Source: a virus
Direction: 5' to 3' (one strand)
DNA: 28,214 bases
IMG/VR virus record: IMGVR_UViG_3300030098_001731
Span: 1-28,214 of that record
A program made the position numbers and the translations under genes. Under the pieces are notes generated by a model that saw nothing but the letters and a program-made list of their open reading frames with translations, was not told the DNA's origin and did not search any database. How positions within the stretch are numbered: the stretch's first letter is position 1; each line of letters starts with the position of its first letter. Shown piece after piece: positions 7,366-14,492 of the stretch.

Positions 7366-9804
7366 TTATCTTAATGCAGACCCAGTATCAGGACCGGGCC
7401 TTATAGTTATACGTAATCCTTCGCCTTCTTCGTCTTCATCTGAAATATTAGAACGTTTTAATGCAAAACCTTCAAATCCTTCAGCATCTTCAGCAGCGTA
7501 ATCTTGTAACGCTGATTCATATGTTTTAAGTCTTTGTTGTGCTTTTCTTTGACCAGCTTTAGCCATACCCCGTACACCTTTTCTCTCAGCTTGCGCTCTA
7601 GCACCTTCTGCTCTAGTACGTGCTTCTGTTGCAGCTAATTCTGAAAATTGTTTCATATCAGGAGTTATGCTATCTGATTCCATCATTTGTAATAATTCTT
7701 CTTGTCCTAAACTACTAGGGTCATCTTGTATTACAGGTCCAAGAGCAGTGGGTGTTGTAGCTACATCTAAAAGAATATCAGCAGCTTTTAATGGAGCAGC
7801 TACAGCAGCAGTTACGCCTGTTGTTATAGCTCCTACAACTTGTTGTGTCGTAGGTTTAAATTTCTGCATCCTAGAAAGAACTGAATCCATTCTTGATTTA
7901 GCAGATGACGTTATATCTTCTATTGATCTAGATGCTACGTCCGTATCAAAGTCAGACATCCATGAGAATAAAGGTTTTTTCTTTATTCCTAACATATTTT
8001 CTAAAGCTTGTTTTTCTACTCTTTGTTTTTTAGTTAAATCTTCAGACTTTATGAGATTTAATGTTTGAAGATTATTAAGAGCTTTTTCTTTAACTTCTAT
8101 TTCATTTATTTCTTCTTTAAGTTGTAGACCGTATCTTTCATCTACAGGACGTTTAGCTGCAATCTTTCTTGCAGCCCATAATTTTTGTTCAGTTTTAAGA
8201 TTTTCTTTTTCAATTTTTAATGATTCTTGTATGAATTTTTGTTGAGCTAATTGTGAACGAGCAATCTCTTCTTTAGTTTTTTGTGAAGCTAATCTTTTTT
8301 CTCCTCGCGTCATAGGTCGTTTTTGATTTGTAAAATCAGGATTCGACTCTTCTGGAACAGCTAAAGCATTAGCCTCGTTAATCAAATTAGTTTCACTATC
8401 CCATAATTCAGGAATATCCACGTTAAAACCACCAGCTATTTGATTTATATGTGTGTATCCTAATGCTCTAGCAAAGTCATTTCCTATAGATAAAAGCACA
8501 CGTTGAGTAGCATCATCTCCTTGTCCTACAACTTTACCTATGTAACTTTCTTCATCTACTGCGGTCATACTTCCTATAGCACTTGGTTTACGCCCCATTG
8601 CAATACTAACTTCGCCTCTTTCATTTATAGGAAATCTTGCTGCAGCATACGTTGCAACAATCTTCCGCATATCAGAAGCACCTTCAAATGGTCTTCCCAT
8701 CAAAGTTTCATATTTTTTGAGTTTTTCAGCTAAACCTCCTCCACCTTTTTTTGGATCACCTAGTAAAAAAGCTGTAAGTCTAGATACAGGTTGTTTAATT
8801 TTATCTGGATTAAAGATAGGCGTACCTGTGTAAGACCATCCTCCACCTCCTTTACCTGATACTGTTAACTTATTATCAGGATTTTTAGTATCATATCTTT
8901 TATCTTTTAAACTACCGTCAGGATTAAAAACAATAGATCGTACTAAATTTAAAGTTAAAGGATTAAGAGTTTGTGCTGCTCTAATTTTATTATGACGTAT
9001 TTGCTCTGGAACATAGCCTGTAGTAAAATCTATATCTTCTATAAATAAGTCAGCTATTTCACCTATTCGCATTATAGAATTTCTAGAAAATAATAAAGCT
9101 TTTTTTGCAAGTTGTGCGTTAGGATTTATTTTTTGAGGGTCTATATCGTTAAGAGCATCTTTAAATATCTTATCAAAGTCAGGTTGAGGAGGAAGTTTAT
9201 TTATCGGATTTGCTTTTCTTGGTTGGTAAGCTAAAGCATTTGTACCATCGTCAGCACCATATGCTCTTGCTATACCAGCATCTCCAGAAACTCTCGTTCT
9301 ATGAACATTTACAATTTGACCGGGAGAAGTGATTCCAAAAGGGTATTGTTTAAGATTTTCAAAAGATGGGTCTAAATCTCTAAGAGCTTTTTCAGTATTT
9401 ATTTTATTTCTGTCGTAAAATGAACTAACATTATTTTCAACATTTTCTAAAATAGTATTCATAAAATTTAAATTGTTAAAATACGCAGGTCTTGATACAA
9501 CATTTCCTTTTTTATCAGTTTTAGTTACTGTTTTTAAAACTTTTTGAGGATTTACAACTTCTGGAGTAGCAAATTCAACCCATTTAACTTTACTTAAATC
9601 TGGCTCTTTAGCTCCTTTTTGATTACCTATAATACCATTTAAAACTAATTTTTTAAAACTTACTTTTGCTTCTTGTGATTTATCTATAACAGAGTCATTT
9701 TCTGAAGCATATATCTCAGCAGCCTTTAGATATTCCTCTATAGAAATAGTTTCATCGGATATCTTTTTCATTAAATCTATTTTTAATTCAGACGAATATT
9801 CCAT
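7366..9804 (-). CDS. Large virion-module protein with embedded tyrosine-recombinase-like domain
   Basis: 812 aa. Residues about 230-425 read like the catalytic domain of a tyrosine recombinase: MRIGEIADLFIEDIDF (R246 aligns with the first catalytic Arg), then HNKIRAAQTLNPLT (possible Lys and the beta-strand end), SDMRKIVATYAAA (R380 in the HxxR box, His replaced by Ser), GRKPS where the LGH box is expected (His replaced by Arg) and Y421 in DEESY. Both His positions are substituted and Y421 is about 41 residues from R380, longer than the roughly 30 usual, so activity is doubtful. The remainder is helical and charged: about 520-620 looks coiled-coil, a hydrophobic Ala/Thr/Val segment lies near 670-700, and the C-terminus is acidic. 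It sits between terminase and portal, an unusual place for an integrase. SD for ATG 9804 is weak. Confidence 0.7.
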   Translation of the reverse strand: MEYSSELKIDLMKKISDETISIEEYLKAAEIYASENDSVIDKSQEAKVSFKKLVLNGIIGNQKGAKEPDLSKVKWVEFATPEVVNPQKVLKTVTKTDKKGNVVSRPAYFNNLNFMNTILENVENNVSSFYDRNKINTEKALRDLDPSFENLKQYPFGITSPGQIVNVHRTRVSGDAGIARAYGADDGTNALAYQPRKANPINKLPPQPDFDKIFKDALNDIDPQKINPNAQLAKKALLFSRNSIMRIGEIADLFIEDIDFTTGYVPEQIRHNKIRAAQTLNPLTLNLVRSIVFNPDGSLKDKRYDTKNPDNKLTVSGKGGGGWSYTGTPIFNPDKIKQPVSRLTAFLLGDPKKGGGGLAEKLKKYETLMGRPFEGASDMRKIVATYAAARFPINERGEVSIAMGRKPSAIGSMTAVDEESYIGKVVGQGDDATQRVLLSIGNDFARALGYTHINQIAGGFNVDIPELWDSETNLINEANALAVPEESNPDFTNQKRPMTRGEKRLASQKTKEEIARSQLAQQKFIQESLKIEKENLKTEQKLWAARKIAAKRPVDERYGLQLKEEINEIEVKEKALNNLQTLNLIKSEDLTKKQRVEKQALENMLGIKKKPLFSWMSDFDTDVASRSIEDITSSAKSRMDSVLSRMQKFKPTTQQVVGAITTGVTAAVAAPLKAADILLDVATTPTALGPVIQDDPSSLGQEELLQMMESDSITPDMKQFSELAATEARTRAEGARAQAERKGVRGMAKAGQRKAQQRLKTYESALQDYAAEDAEGFEGFALKRSNISDEDEEGEGLRITIRPGPDTGSALR

Positions 9805-9806
9805 GT

Positions 9807-11480
9807 TTAATATCCAAATATCTGATTAACAGGAGCGTAAGTCTGCTCCTTAACTCTGTTCATCATACCAGCGTGTGGTAATCCAGTTTGTCTAGTCATA
9901 CACATATACCTTAATGCATCGTAGGCGTGGTCTTCGGCCTTGGTATCCACGTCCTCAGAATTCGTCTTAGACAGTGGTAGAGTTGGAAGAGTACGCACAA
10001 GATTAGTGCAAGTACTAAAGATGCGTAATCGTGGTTCAGCAGTTTTCTCATTCATCATCAGTCTACGGTGTAGTTCTATCTTACCCGACATACGGTTCTT
10101 ATCTGCTGGAATGAACCGTACGCCATTACGTGTTAGTGTTTCAGCTATGCTTGGTCCTGTACCATGTTTTGACCAACAAGCACCATCCAGTACAGATATA
10201 CTCATTGGTGGATCAAACTCTTCTAAAGCTGTTATCATTTCAGCTAGGGTTTCCCCGGTGTATCCCTTGTTATATAGTTCTCTGTATATCCAGAAGTTAT
10301 TATCCCAGTCTACTGCACCCCAAAGGACGCAGCTAGGGCTACTGTAACCATAGTCAGCAGCACGTACTCTAGGCCAGTTGTAAGGTACTTCAAACGGCTC
10401 AACAACGTGGACTGATCTATCAAATTCTGAAAATGCTGCACCATCTGCGACATCCCAATCACCTTCCAGTAACCTTCGGCGTTCTACTTCTGGCAGAGAC
10501 AGAAGCATAGCTTCGTATTCGCCTGACTCCGCAAGGTGAGGATTGTCCGTTAGTCTGGCTGGAATAAATCTTCTTTGAAATAATGGTTCTCCCGGTCTGT
10601 GTGGGTGGTTAATACTGTGCATTAAAGTCTTGCCAGTATCAACATCTGTAGCCCAAAATGGGTCATTAGGTGGTGCAGGATCAATAAACATCTTTTTAAT
10701 CCACCAACCCCCACCACCACCGGGGTTAGCTGAAGCCCTCATATACGTATCTATTGTTGTGTCGGTTGTACGTAGTCGGCTTCGTAAGTAGTTCCAGACG
10801 TATGGTGTAGGATAATGGCCTAGCTCATCTATTCCTATCCATGTAAACGCCTGTCCTTGGTAGCGTGTTACGTCAGTATCCTTGTCTACGTAGCTGAATA
10901 AGGCTGTTGCTCCGCTAGGAAATGACCATGTACTCTTTGATTCTCTGAATACTGAACCGGGAAATGCTTGAGGGTATATCTTTCTAGATTGGTCAATCAG
11001 TTCTGTCAGTTCAGCTAGAGTACGTCTTAGTAGAAGTGCGCGGTGGTTGCCGTTATGTGCGTAGCGTAACAAGTCCATTAACATTGCAAATGACTTACCG
11101 CCACCTGCTGCACCGCCATATAGCACTTCCTTTTCTGGAGCAGCTAAGAAGTCCGTTTGTGGGCCGTTATTAGGATTAAATAAAATTTGTGTGTTATCGT
11201 CTAATCTTGCCCTCACACTTTTCGGTAGCTTCTTAACATTCTCCTCGACAGCCAACCCTCCGCTTCTTATTAGCTTTTCGGCGTGTTTGATATTGGCTGA
11301 CTTGTCTTTTAAAGTATCTAGTTTCCTTTTTGCTTGTGCTTCTGCGTTCTTGAGTACTTTTATTCGCTTACGTGTAACACGTTTCTTTCGTTCTAAATGA
11401 GATAAATGGTAGTTTCCTTTTTCACCTTCTTTTAACTTTGGTCTACCACCTTTATTCTTTTTAGGTGTGTCGTCTGTCAT
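9807..11480 (-). CDS. terL: Terminase large subunit (ATPase and nuclease)
   Basis: 557 aa. Walker A is GGAAGGGKS (K129-S130), Walker B is WIGIDELGH (D218-E219), and the coupling motif is in MRASANPGG (about 246-254). The RNase H-like nuclease has acidic residues at D375 (RAADYGYSS), D431 (VLDGACW) and D516/D520 (DHAYDALRY). The first 75 residues are a highly basic helical extension with an AT-hook-like GGRPK at 11-15, which may help DNA binding. It drives DNA translocation into the prohead through the portal and cuts the concatemer. It overlaps the upstream 94-aa gene by 4 nt (ATGA) and ends 3 nt before the recombinase-like gene, so all three are probably co-translated. Confidence 0.95.
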   Translation of the reverse strand: MTDDTPKKNKGGRPKLKEGEKGNYHLSHLERKKRVTRKRIKVLKNAEAQAKRKLDTLKDKSANIKHAEKLIRSGGLAVEENVKKLPKSVRARLDDNTQILFNPNNGPQTDFLAAPEKEVLYGGAAGGGKSFAMLMDLLRYAHNGNHRALLLRRTLAELTELIDQSRKIYPQAFPGSVFRESKSTWSFPSGATALFSYVDKDTDVTRYQGQAFTWIGIDELGHYPTPYVWNYLRSRLRTTDTTIDTYMRASANPGGGGGWWIKKMFIDPAPPNDPFWATDVDTGKTLMHSINHPHRPGEPLFQRRFIPARLTDNPHLAESGEYEAMLLSLPEVERRRLLEGDWDVADGAAFSEFDRSVHVVEPFEVPYNWPRVRAADYGYSSPSCVLWGAVDWDNNFWIYRELYNKGYTGETLAEMITALEEFDPPMSISVLDGACWSKHGTGPSIAETLTRNGVRFIPADKNRMSGKIELHRRLMMNEKTAEPRLRIFSTCTNLVRTLPTLPLSKTNSEDVDTKAEDHAYDALRYMCMTRQTGLPHAGMMNRVKEQTYAPVNQIFGY

Positions 11481-11761
11481 TCTTTATATTTAGCTTTTCT
11501 AGGCTGTATCATTTTAGCGTCTTCTGCTGCTACAAAAGAACCTTTACCATATAATTTTTTTAATTTTGTTTCATACTTTTTTTGCCTTTCTTCAAGCATT
11601 TTTTTAGTAGTAGGAGTTTTCAATACCCTGACAGGATCATTTTTCAACTGTTTAATTCTTTTTTCCAGTGTTGCCTTATCATCAGGATCAACAGTTCTTT
11701 TAAATTCAGAAAATGTTTTTCCTTCTCCAAATTCTTCATAAAGTTCTCTCATACTAGACAT
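11477..11761 (-). CDS. Small basic protein upstream of terminase large subunit
   Basis: 94 aa, not recognised. Rich in Lys and Glu, predicted helical; about residues 30-70 could form a short coiled coil. The start at 11761 has GAGGAG about 6 nt upstream and the stop overlaps the terL start by 4 nt, so expression is coupled to the terminase. Position suggests a packaging-module accessory, but no domain is visible. Confidence 0.6.
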   Translation of the reverse strand: MSSMRELYEEFGEGKTFSEFKRTVDPDDKATLEKRIKQLKNDPVRVLKTPTTKKMLEERQKKYETKLKKLYGKGSFVAAEDAKMIQPRKAKYKE

Positions 11762-11764
11762 TAC

Positions 11765-11929
11765 CTACTCCTCAAAGTCCTGCACCAATCCATCTTGTTT
11801 AGGCGTATCTACCTGTTCACAGTCACAGTTATCAGGATCACACGTACATCCTTCTCGTCCACACTTAGGACACTTATCGTCTAAATAAGGCATCATTTCC
11901 ATTGCTCGTACCACCGCCATTCCAAACAT
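11765..11929 (-). CDS. Cysteine-rich 54-aa peptide, putative metal binder
   Basis: 54 codons from ATG at 11929 to TAG at 11765, just upstream of the 94-aa gene. The N-terminal segment (MFGMAVVRAMEMM) is mildly hydrophobic. The centre holds six cysteines in 18 residues: CPKCGREGCTCDPDNCDC, i.e. CxxC, CxC and CxC pairs. The C-terminus is acidic. The Cys pattern suggests binding of zinc or another soft metal. No clear SD lies before 11929; a downstream ATG (at about 11895-11902) is possible but would shorten only the hydrophobic start. Coding status is supported by the dense Cys spacing and its fit in the operon, not by homology. Confidence 0.5.
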   Translation of the reverse strand: MFGMAVVRAMEMMPYLDDKCPKCGREGCTCDPDNCDCEQVDTPKQDGLVQDFEE

Positions 11930-12093
11930 TGTTAACACAAAAATCCCATAGTTATTGTATCCATGTAGCGTATCATAAAACTAGCGTATATTTGTTCAAA
12001 AAGAAATACCATGTTGGTTAAGGTCGATTATTATTTCAGAGATGTGTAGGAGTATGTCAAGTAACAGCAGTAAAAGAATAAGACGTAGTGGGT

Positions 12094-12489
12094 TTATGAC
12101 TTTTCCCTTGAAGACTTAGCTACACGCCCACCGTAAGCATATTTCTTTTTAACTGAACCGCCACTCTTTCTTCCTAATCTTGAAGGGGTATTGAACGATT
12201 TTGCTCTACCGGCCTTTGAACCATAGTCTGCTAAAAGTTCTACGTCTTTTACATGCCCTTTTAATCTTTGAGAAGCAGGTCGTACTTTTGAACGAGTAAT
12301 TATATTAACTCCACCTTCTTTTTGATACTTACGAGCAAGTCTTTTAAGTTCCTTTTCAGTTTTTTGATATTCTCTACCAACACTTTCCATAAGTGATGCT
12401 ATTGTTTTTGGATTACTGTCTTTTTTATAAATAGTATTTGCTAGTTTTTTTATTACTCTTTGTGGTACTTTTATATCTTTATTAGCCAT
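12094..12489 (-). CDS. Basic phage protein with GGSVKKKYAYGGRVA tail (paralogue 1)
   Basis: 131 aa, strongly basic and helical, not recognised. Residues about 95-103 read SFNTPSRLG. The protein ends with SGGSVKKKYAYGGRVA followed by a short charged tail. The same 16-residue segment ends the neighbouring 183-aa gene, encoded by a 45-bp exact repeat. Gly/Lys/Tyr-rich tails of this kind are common in uncharacterised marine phage proteins. GAGG lies about 9 nt before the ATG at 12489. It lies between the terminase subunits, so a role in packaging or in virion DNA binding is possible but unproven. Confidence 0.6.
   Translation of the reverse strand: MANKDIKVPQRVIKKLANTIYKKDSNPKTIASLMESVGREYQKTEKELKRLARKYQKEGGVNIITRSKVRPASQRLKGHVKDVELLADYGSKAGRAKSFNTPSRLGRKSGGSVKKKYAYGGRVAKSSREKS
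12119..12163. repeat. 45-bp exact direct repeat, copy 1
   Basis: Starts gctacacgcccaccgtaagc and is identical over 45 bp to 12517-12561. It encodes, on the minus strand, the GGSVKKKYAYGGRVA tail of the 131-aa protein. Identity stops abruptly on both sides although the flanking protein regions show only weak similarity. Confidence 0.95.
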
Positions 12490-12500
12490 CTATCACTACC

Positions 12501-13052
12501 TCACTTCTTATACCTTGCTACACGCCCACCGTAAGCATATTTCTTTTTAACTGAACCGCCAGATGCTTTTCTATTACGTTGCATTGTTTCGTAATCAGTT
12601 TGAGCAGAAGGACCACTTTTTGTATTTTTTAATATCTCTGCTCTAATTTCAGAGTCAGACATATCTTCTCTTGTCGTTCCTTTACGAGAAGGAGTCATAA
12701 AACTTCTATATTCTCCAGCATCTTTTTTAGCCCTATCTACTATTCTTCTATCACTTTTATACTGTTCTCTAGCTGTTTCTGTTCTTGAGGATAATGCGTT
12801 TAACGCTTCTTTTGCTTCTTTTCTAATTTTAGCTCTAGCTGCTTTTACTTCTTTACGAGCTTTATCTTTTAAATAAGAAGTATTTTCTCCCCTATCTTTA
12901 GCCGCTATTAATTTTTTAGCGTAAATTCCAGCAGCTTTTTTAAGTTTATCTTTCTCATCTTGTTTGATACGTTTTCTAGCTCTAACTACCGCACCAGTTT
13001 CCATCCCTCTTTCATTAGCAACTTGTCTTTTATAATATGCTGAACTAGCCAT
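12501..13052 (-). CDS. Basic phage protein with GGSVKKKYAYGGRVA tail (paralogue 2)
   Basis: 183 aa, extremely Lys/Arg/Ala/Glu-rich and probably a long helical bundle or coiled coil over residues 20-110. It shares with the downstream 131-aa protein the motif SFxTPSRxG (about 118-126 here) and the identical tail SGGSVKKKYAYGGRVA. The translation-start contexts also match (TAGTGATAG before ATG GC in both). The two genes are therefore likely diverged tandem duplicates, with the tail either recently converted or strongly constrained. GGAG lies upstream of ATG 13052. The start overlaps the end of the terminase small-subunit gene by 8 nt. Function unknown; strong positive charge suggests nucleic acid or membrane contact. 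Confidence 0.6.
   Translation of the reverse strand: MASSAYYKRQVANERGMETGAVVRARKRIKQDEKDKLKKAAGIYAKKLIAAKDRGENTSYLKDKARKEVKAARAKIRKEAKEALNALSSRTETAREQYKSDRRIVDRAKKDAGEYRSFMTPSRKGTTREDMSDSEIRAEILKNTKSGPSAQTDYETMQRNRKASGGSVKKKYAYGGRVARYKK
12517..12561. repeat. 45-bp exact direct repeat, copy 2
   Basis: Identical over 45 bp to 12119-12163, 398 bp away in the same orientation; encodes the shared C-terminal tail of the 183-aa protein. Confidence 0.95.
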
Positions 13053-13461
13053 CTATCACTAACTCCACTTCCTTCGGTTTATCCTTGGCAGGTAGCATCA
13101 CTACACCGTGTACTATCTCACCCTGTACTTCTGTTATCTGCTTCTTACCTAATCCTACACGGTCCAGTATAGCTTCTGCACTCTTGAGGCGCATATCCAT
13201 CTGGTTCATTGGAACAGTACCGTCAGCGTCTAGTCCCTCTGTAACACGGTGGGCAGCTTTAACGGAGTACGATGCCAGCATAGAACGAGTACGATCCAGT
13301 ATCTCGTCCTTGAGGGTACGCATTAACCAAGACCGACTAGTTTCTCTGTAGCCAGCTTCTGCTACTGCTTGACCTACTTTACCACCGTTAGCTATAAGAC
13401 AGTTTATAAACTTTTCTTGCTTGTCGGTTAGCTCACGCTTCTTAGTCGTAGCAGGTAACAC
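13045..13461 (-). CDS. terS: Terminase small subunit
   Basis: 138 aa. The N-terminal part has LTDKQEKFINCLIANGGKVG followed by AVAEAGY and a second helix, a helix-turn-helix of the terminase_2 / P27-like type used for recognising the packaging site. The middle has a helical segment (about 55-105) suited to ring oligomerisation, and the C-terminal segment would contact the large subunit. The start is GTG at 13461, chosen because AAGGATAGG lies 4-5 nt upstream; it sits 4 nt after the stop of the small membrane protein. Expected role is to bind pac or cos DNA and recruit TerL. The call rests on motif and operon position. Confidence 0.75.
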   Translation of the reverse strand: MLPATTKKRELTDKQEKFINCLIANGGKVGQAVAEAGYRETSRSWLMRTLKDEILDRTRSMLASYSVKAAHRVTEGLDADGTVPMNQMDMRLKSAEAILDRVGLGKKQITEVQGEIVHGVVMLPAKDKPKEVELVIDG

Positions 13462-13465
13462 AATC

Positions 13466-13684
13466 CTATCCTTTTTCCTTCATAAAGATACCAGCACCAA
13501 CAGTACAGATAGCGATAATCCAGAGTGCAATAGCTATAGCAGGAATCATCATAGACAGGACTACAGCACCTACACCTACGGCAAGCCATGTAGTTGGTTC
13601 TACGATACGACTTTTAATCCAATTCATAATATTCATAATTCTTTTACACACCTCCGATGGTTCAGTTTTAGGTAACAGGCTCAT
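13466..13684 (-). CDS. Small two-helix membrane protein, holin candidate
   Basis: 72 aa. A cytoplasmic-type N-terminus (about 1-28, with WIKSRIVEPTTW) is followed by a continuous hydrophobic stretch of about 37 residues (about 32-68), enough for two short transmembrane helices with a tight turn at the Pro, and ends in FMKEKG. This size and topology fit class II holins. There is no sequence signature that proves this. It overlaps the upstream 99-aa gene by 4 nt and precedes terS. The window contains two peptidoglycan hydrolases that would need such a pore, but neither is adjacent. Confidence 0.5.
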   Translation of the reverse strand: MSLLPKTEPSEVCKRIMNIMNWIKSRIVEPTTWLAVGVGAVVLSMMIPAIAIALWIIAICTVGAGIFMKEKG

Positions 13685-13980
13685 ATACCCATTCCCTCAT
13701 TCTTTTTACGTGATGGTGGATGACCTAGATCATCATTTATAGAATCTATATCTTGTTGTGTCATACACTCCATCATCTCTACCTTGTTGATGATCTTAAT
13801 ATGATGTTTCATCACACTCATAAAGTACACACCTTTATTAGATTGTAGCTCTGCTTTACACTCTGCTCTAGTATCAAAAGGATGAAGCATCTGTACCCAT
13901 CCTTGTGGTGGTTGATTAGGAGAGTTTACAGATATGAGTATTGCTATGTAGTATTTTGCTAATTGAGATGTCAACACCAT
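13681..13980 (-). CDS. Small protein with hydrophobic N-terminus, first gene of structural operon
   Basis: 99 aa from ATG at 13980. Residues about 8-18 (KYYIAILISVN) are hydrophobic and could be a weak signal or anchor. The rest is soluble, with FDTRAECKAEL and MMECMTQQD providing two cysteines that could form a disulphide if exported. No SD precedes 13980; an in-frame TTG at 13995 and an internal ATG with AAGGA upstream (near 13886) are alternatives. It is the first gene downstream of the perfect leftward promoter at 14155-14182 and of the structured RNA, so lack of an SD may mean translation is controlled by that leader. Function unknown. Confidence 0.5.
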   Translation of the reverse strand: MVLTSQLAKYYIAILISVNSPNQPPQGWVQMLHPFDTRAECKAELQSNKGVYFMSVMKHHIKIINKVEMMECMTQQDIDSINDDLGHPPSRKKNEGMGI

Positions 13981-13993
13981 GTTATGTACACAC

Positions 13994-14149
13994 AAAAAAT
14001 AAGGAGAGAGGTAAGGTGTTTATAGTACTGCAGTGTTCCTTTTTAAACGTACGAAAGCGATTTACGAATGACGCTTTTTATTGGTAAGGAACTATACCTT
14101 TATGTAAAATGAAACAGTACCCCGGTAATAATACACCTTGCCTCTCTGT
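13994..14149 (-). ncRNA. Structured leader or small RNA with four nested stems
   Basis: The approximately 155 nt after the leftward promoter can fold as one long interrupted hairpin. Outer stem: 14133-14147 with 14005-14019 (14 of 15 pairs, one C-A mismatch). Second: 14115-14121 with 14024-14030 (7 bp, one G-U). Third: 14086-14092 with 14035-14041 (7 bp). Apical: 14072-14077 with 14054-14059 (6 bp). All four are nested in order. The outer 3' arm is followed, 5 nt on, by UUAUUUUUU at about 14002-13994, so the RNA may end there. The closed-end rod with bulges recalls 6S-type RNAs or a cis antitermination leader; no family is recognised. Orientation is assigned from the promoter. Expression is inferred. 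Confidence 0.55.
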
Positions 14150-14154
14150 TATCT

Positions 14155-14182
14155 ATTATAGTCTATATATGGTATGTGTCAA
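14155..14182 (-). promoter_or_regulatory. Perfect-consensus leftward sigma70 promoter
   Basis: On the minus strand TTGACA (14182-14177), 16-bp spacer, TATAAT (14160-14155): both hexamers 6/6. An A/T-rich tract upstream (14183-14222) could serve as an UP element. Predicted start near 14148. It precedes the structured RNA and the packaging and structural operon. Confidence 0.9.
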
Positions 14183-14222
14183 CTAAAAAATATAAAAAAA
14201 TTAAAATTACTTCACTTTTCTC

Positions 14223-14250
14223 TTGACAGATTCGTGGTGGGGTGTATAAT
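14223..14250 (+). promoter_or_regulatory. Perfect-consensus rightward sigma70 promoter
   Basis: TTGACA (14223-14228), 16-bp spacer, TATAAT (14245-14250): both hexamers 6/6. It diverges from the leftward promoter with 40 bp between the -35 boxes, sharing the A/T-rich centre. It drives only the lipoprotein gene. A small inverted repeat AGTGT-N6-ACACT lies just after the -10 box and could be an operator. Confidence 0.9.
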
Positions 14251-14282
14251 AGTGTACACAGACACTATATAAGGAGTGCAAT

Positions 14283-14468
14283 ATGTATGATAGTAGAGAG
14301 GGTATAGAGATACGTAGAAGGTCTAAGATACTTACTGCAGTTACTTTAATATTATTTCTATTATTTTTAATTATACTTACCACTGGATGTAGTACTTTAG
14401 ACAAAGCTTTTACTGAACCTGTTTTAGAATTAGTAATAATTACTGAACCTATTTTTAAAGACTATTAA
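14283..14468 (+). CDS. Small lipoprotein, moron-type gene
   Basis: 61 aa. Charged n-region (1-15, RRRSK), hydrophobic h-region (about 16-32) and a lipobox-like LTTGCS with Cys36 as the probable lipidated residue, giving a mature peptide of about 26 residues. T at -3 is less usual than L/V but the pattern satisfies the broad lipoprotein rule. AAGGAG lies 6 nt before ATG. It is the only plus-strand gene in the first 23 kb and has its own perfect promoter and intrinsic terminator, the arrangement of lysogenic-conversion or superinfection-exclusion morons. Outer-membrane receptor blocking, as in phage T5 Llp, or an Rz1-like spanin, are possible; the sequence does not decide. Confidence 0.7.
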   Translation: MYDSREGIEIRRRSKILTAVTLILFLLFLIILTTGCSTLDKAFTEPVLELVIITEPIFKDY

Positions 14469-14492
14469 AACCTTAACACGTACTGTCGTTGT

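Noticed and set aside
9940-10347. 135-aa plus-strand frame
   Set aside because: Shadow of the terminase large-subunit gene, which has full catalytic motifs on the minus strand.
11990-12013. Start of a 26-codon frame MVFLFEQIYASF on the minus strand
   Set aside because: No SD, no conserved feature, and it ends before the Cys-rich gene without overlap.
12030-12060. Leftward promoter TTGACA with AATAAT
   Set aside because: Spacer is 19 bp and the -10 is off consensus; the -35 match alone is not enough.
14207-14404. 65-aa minus-strand frame
   Set aside because: Antisense to the lipoprotein gene and to its perfect promoter; no SD supports it.
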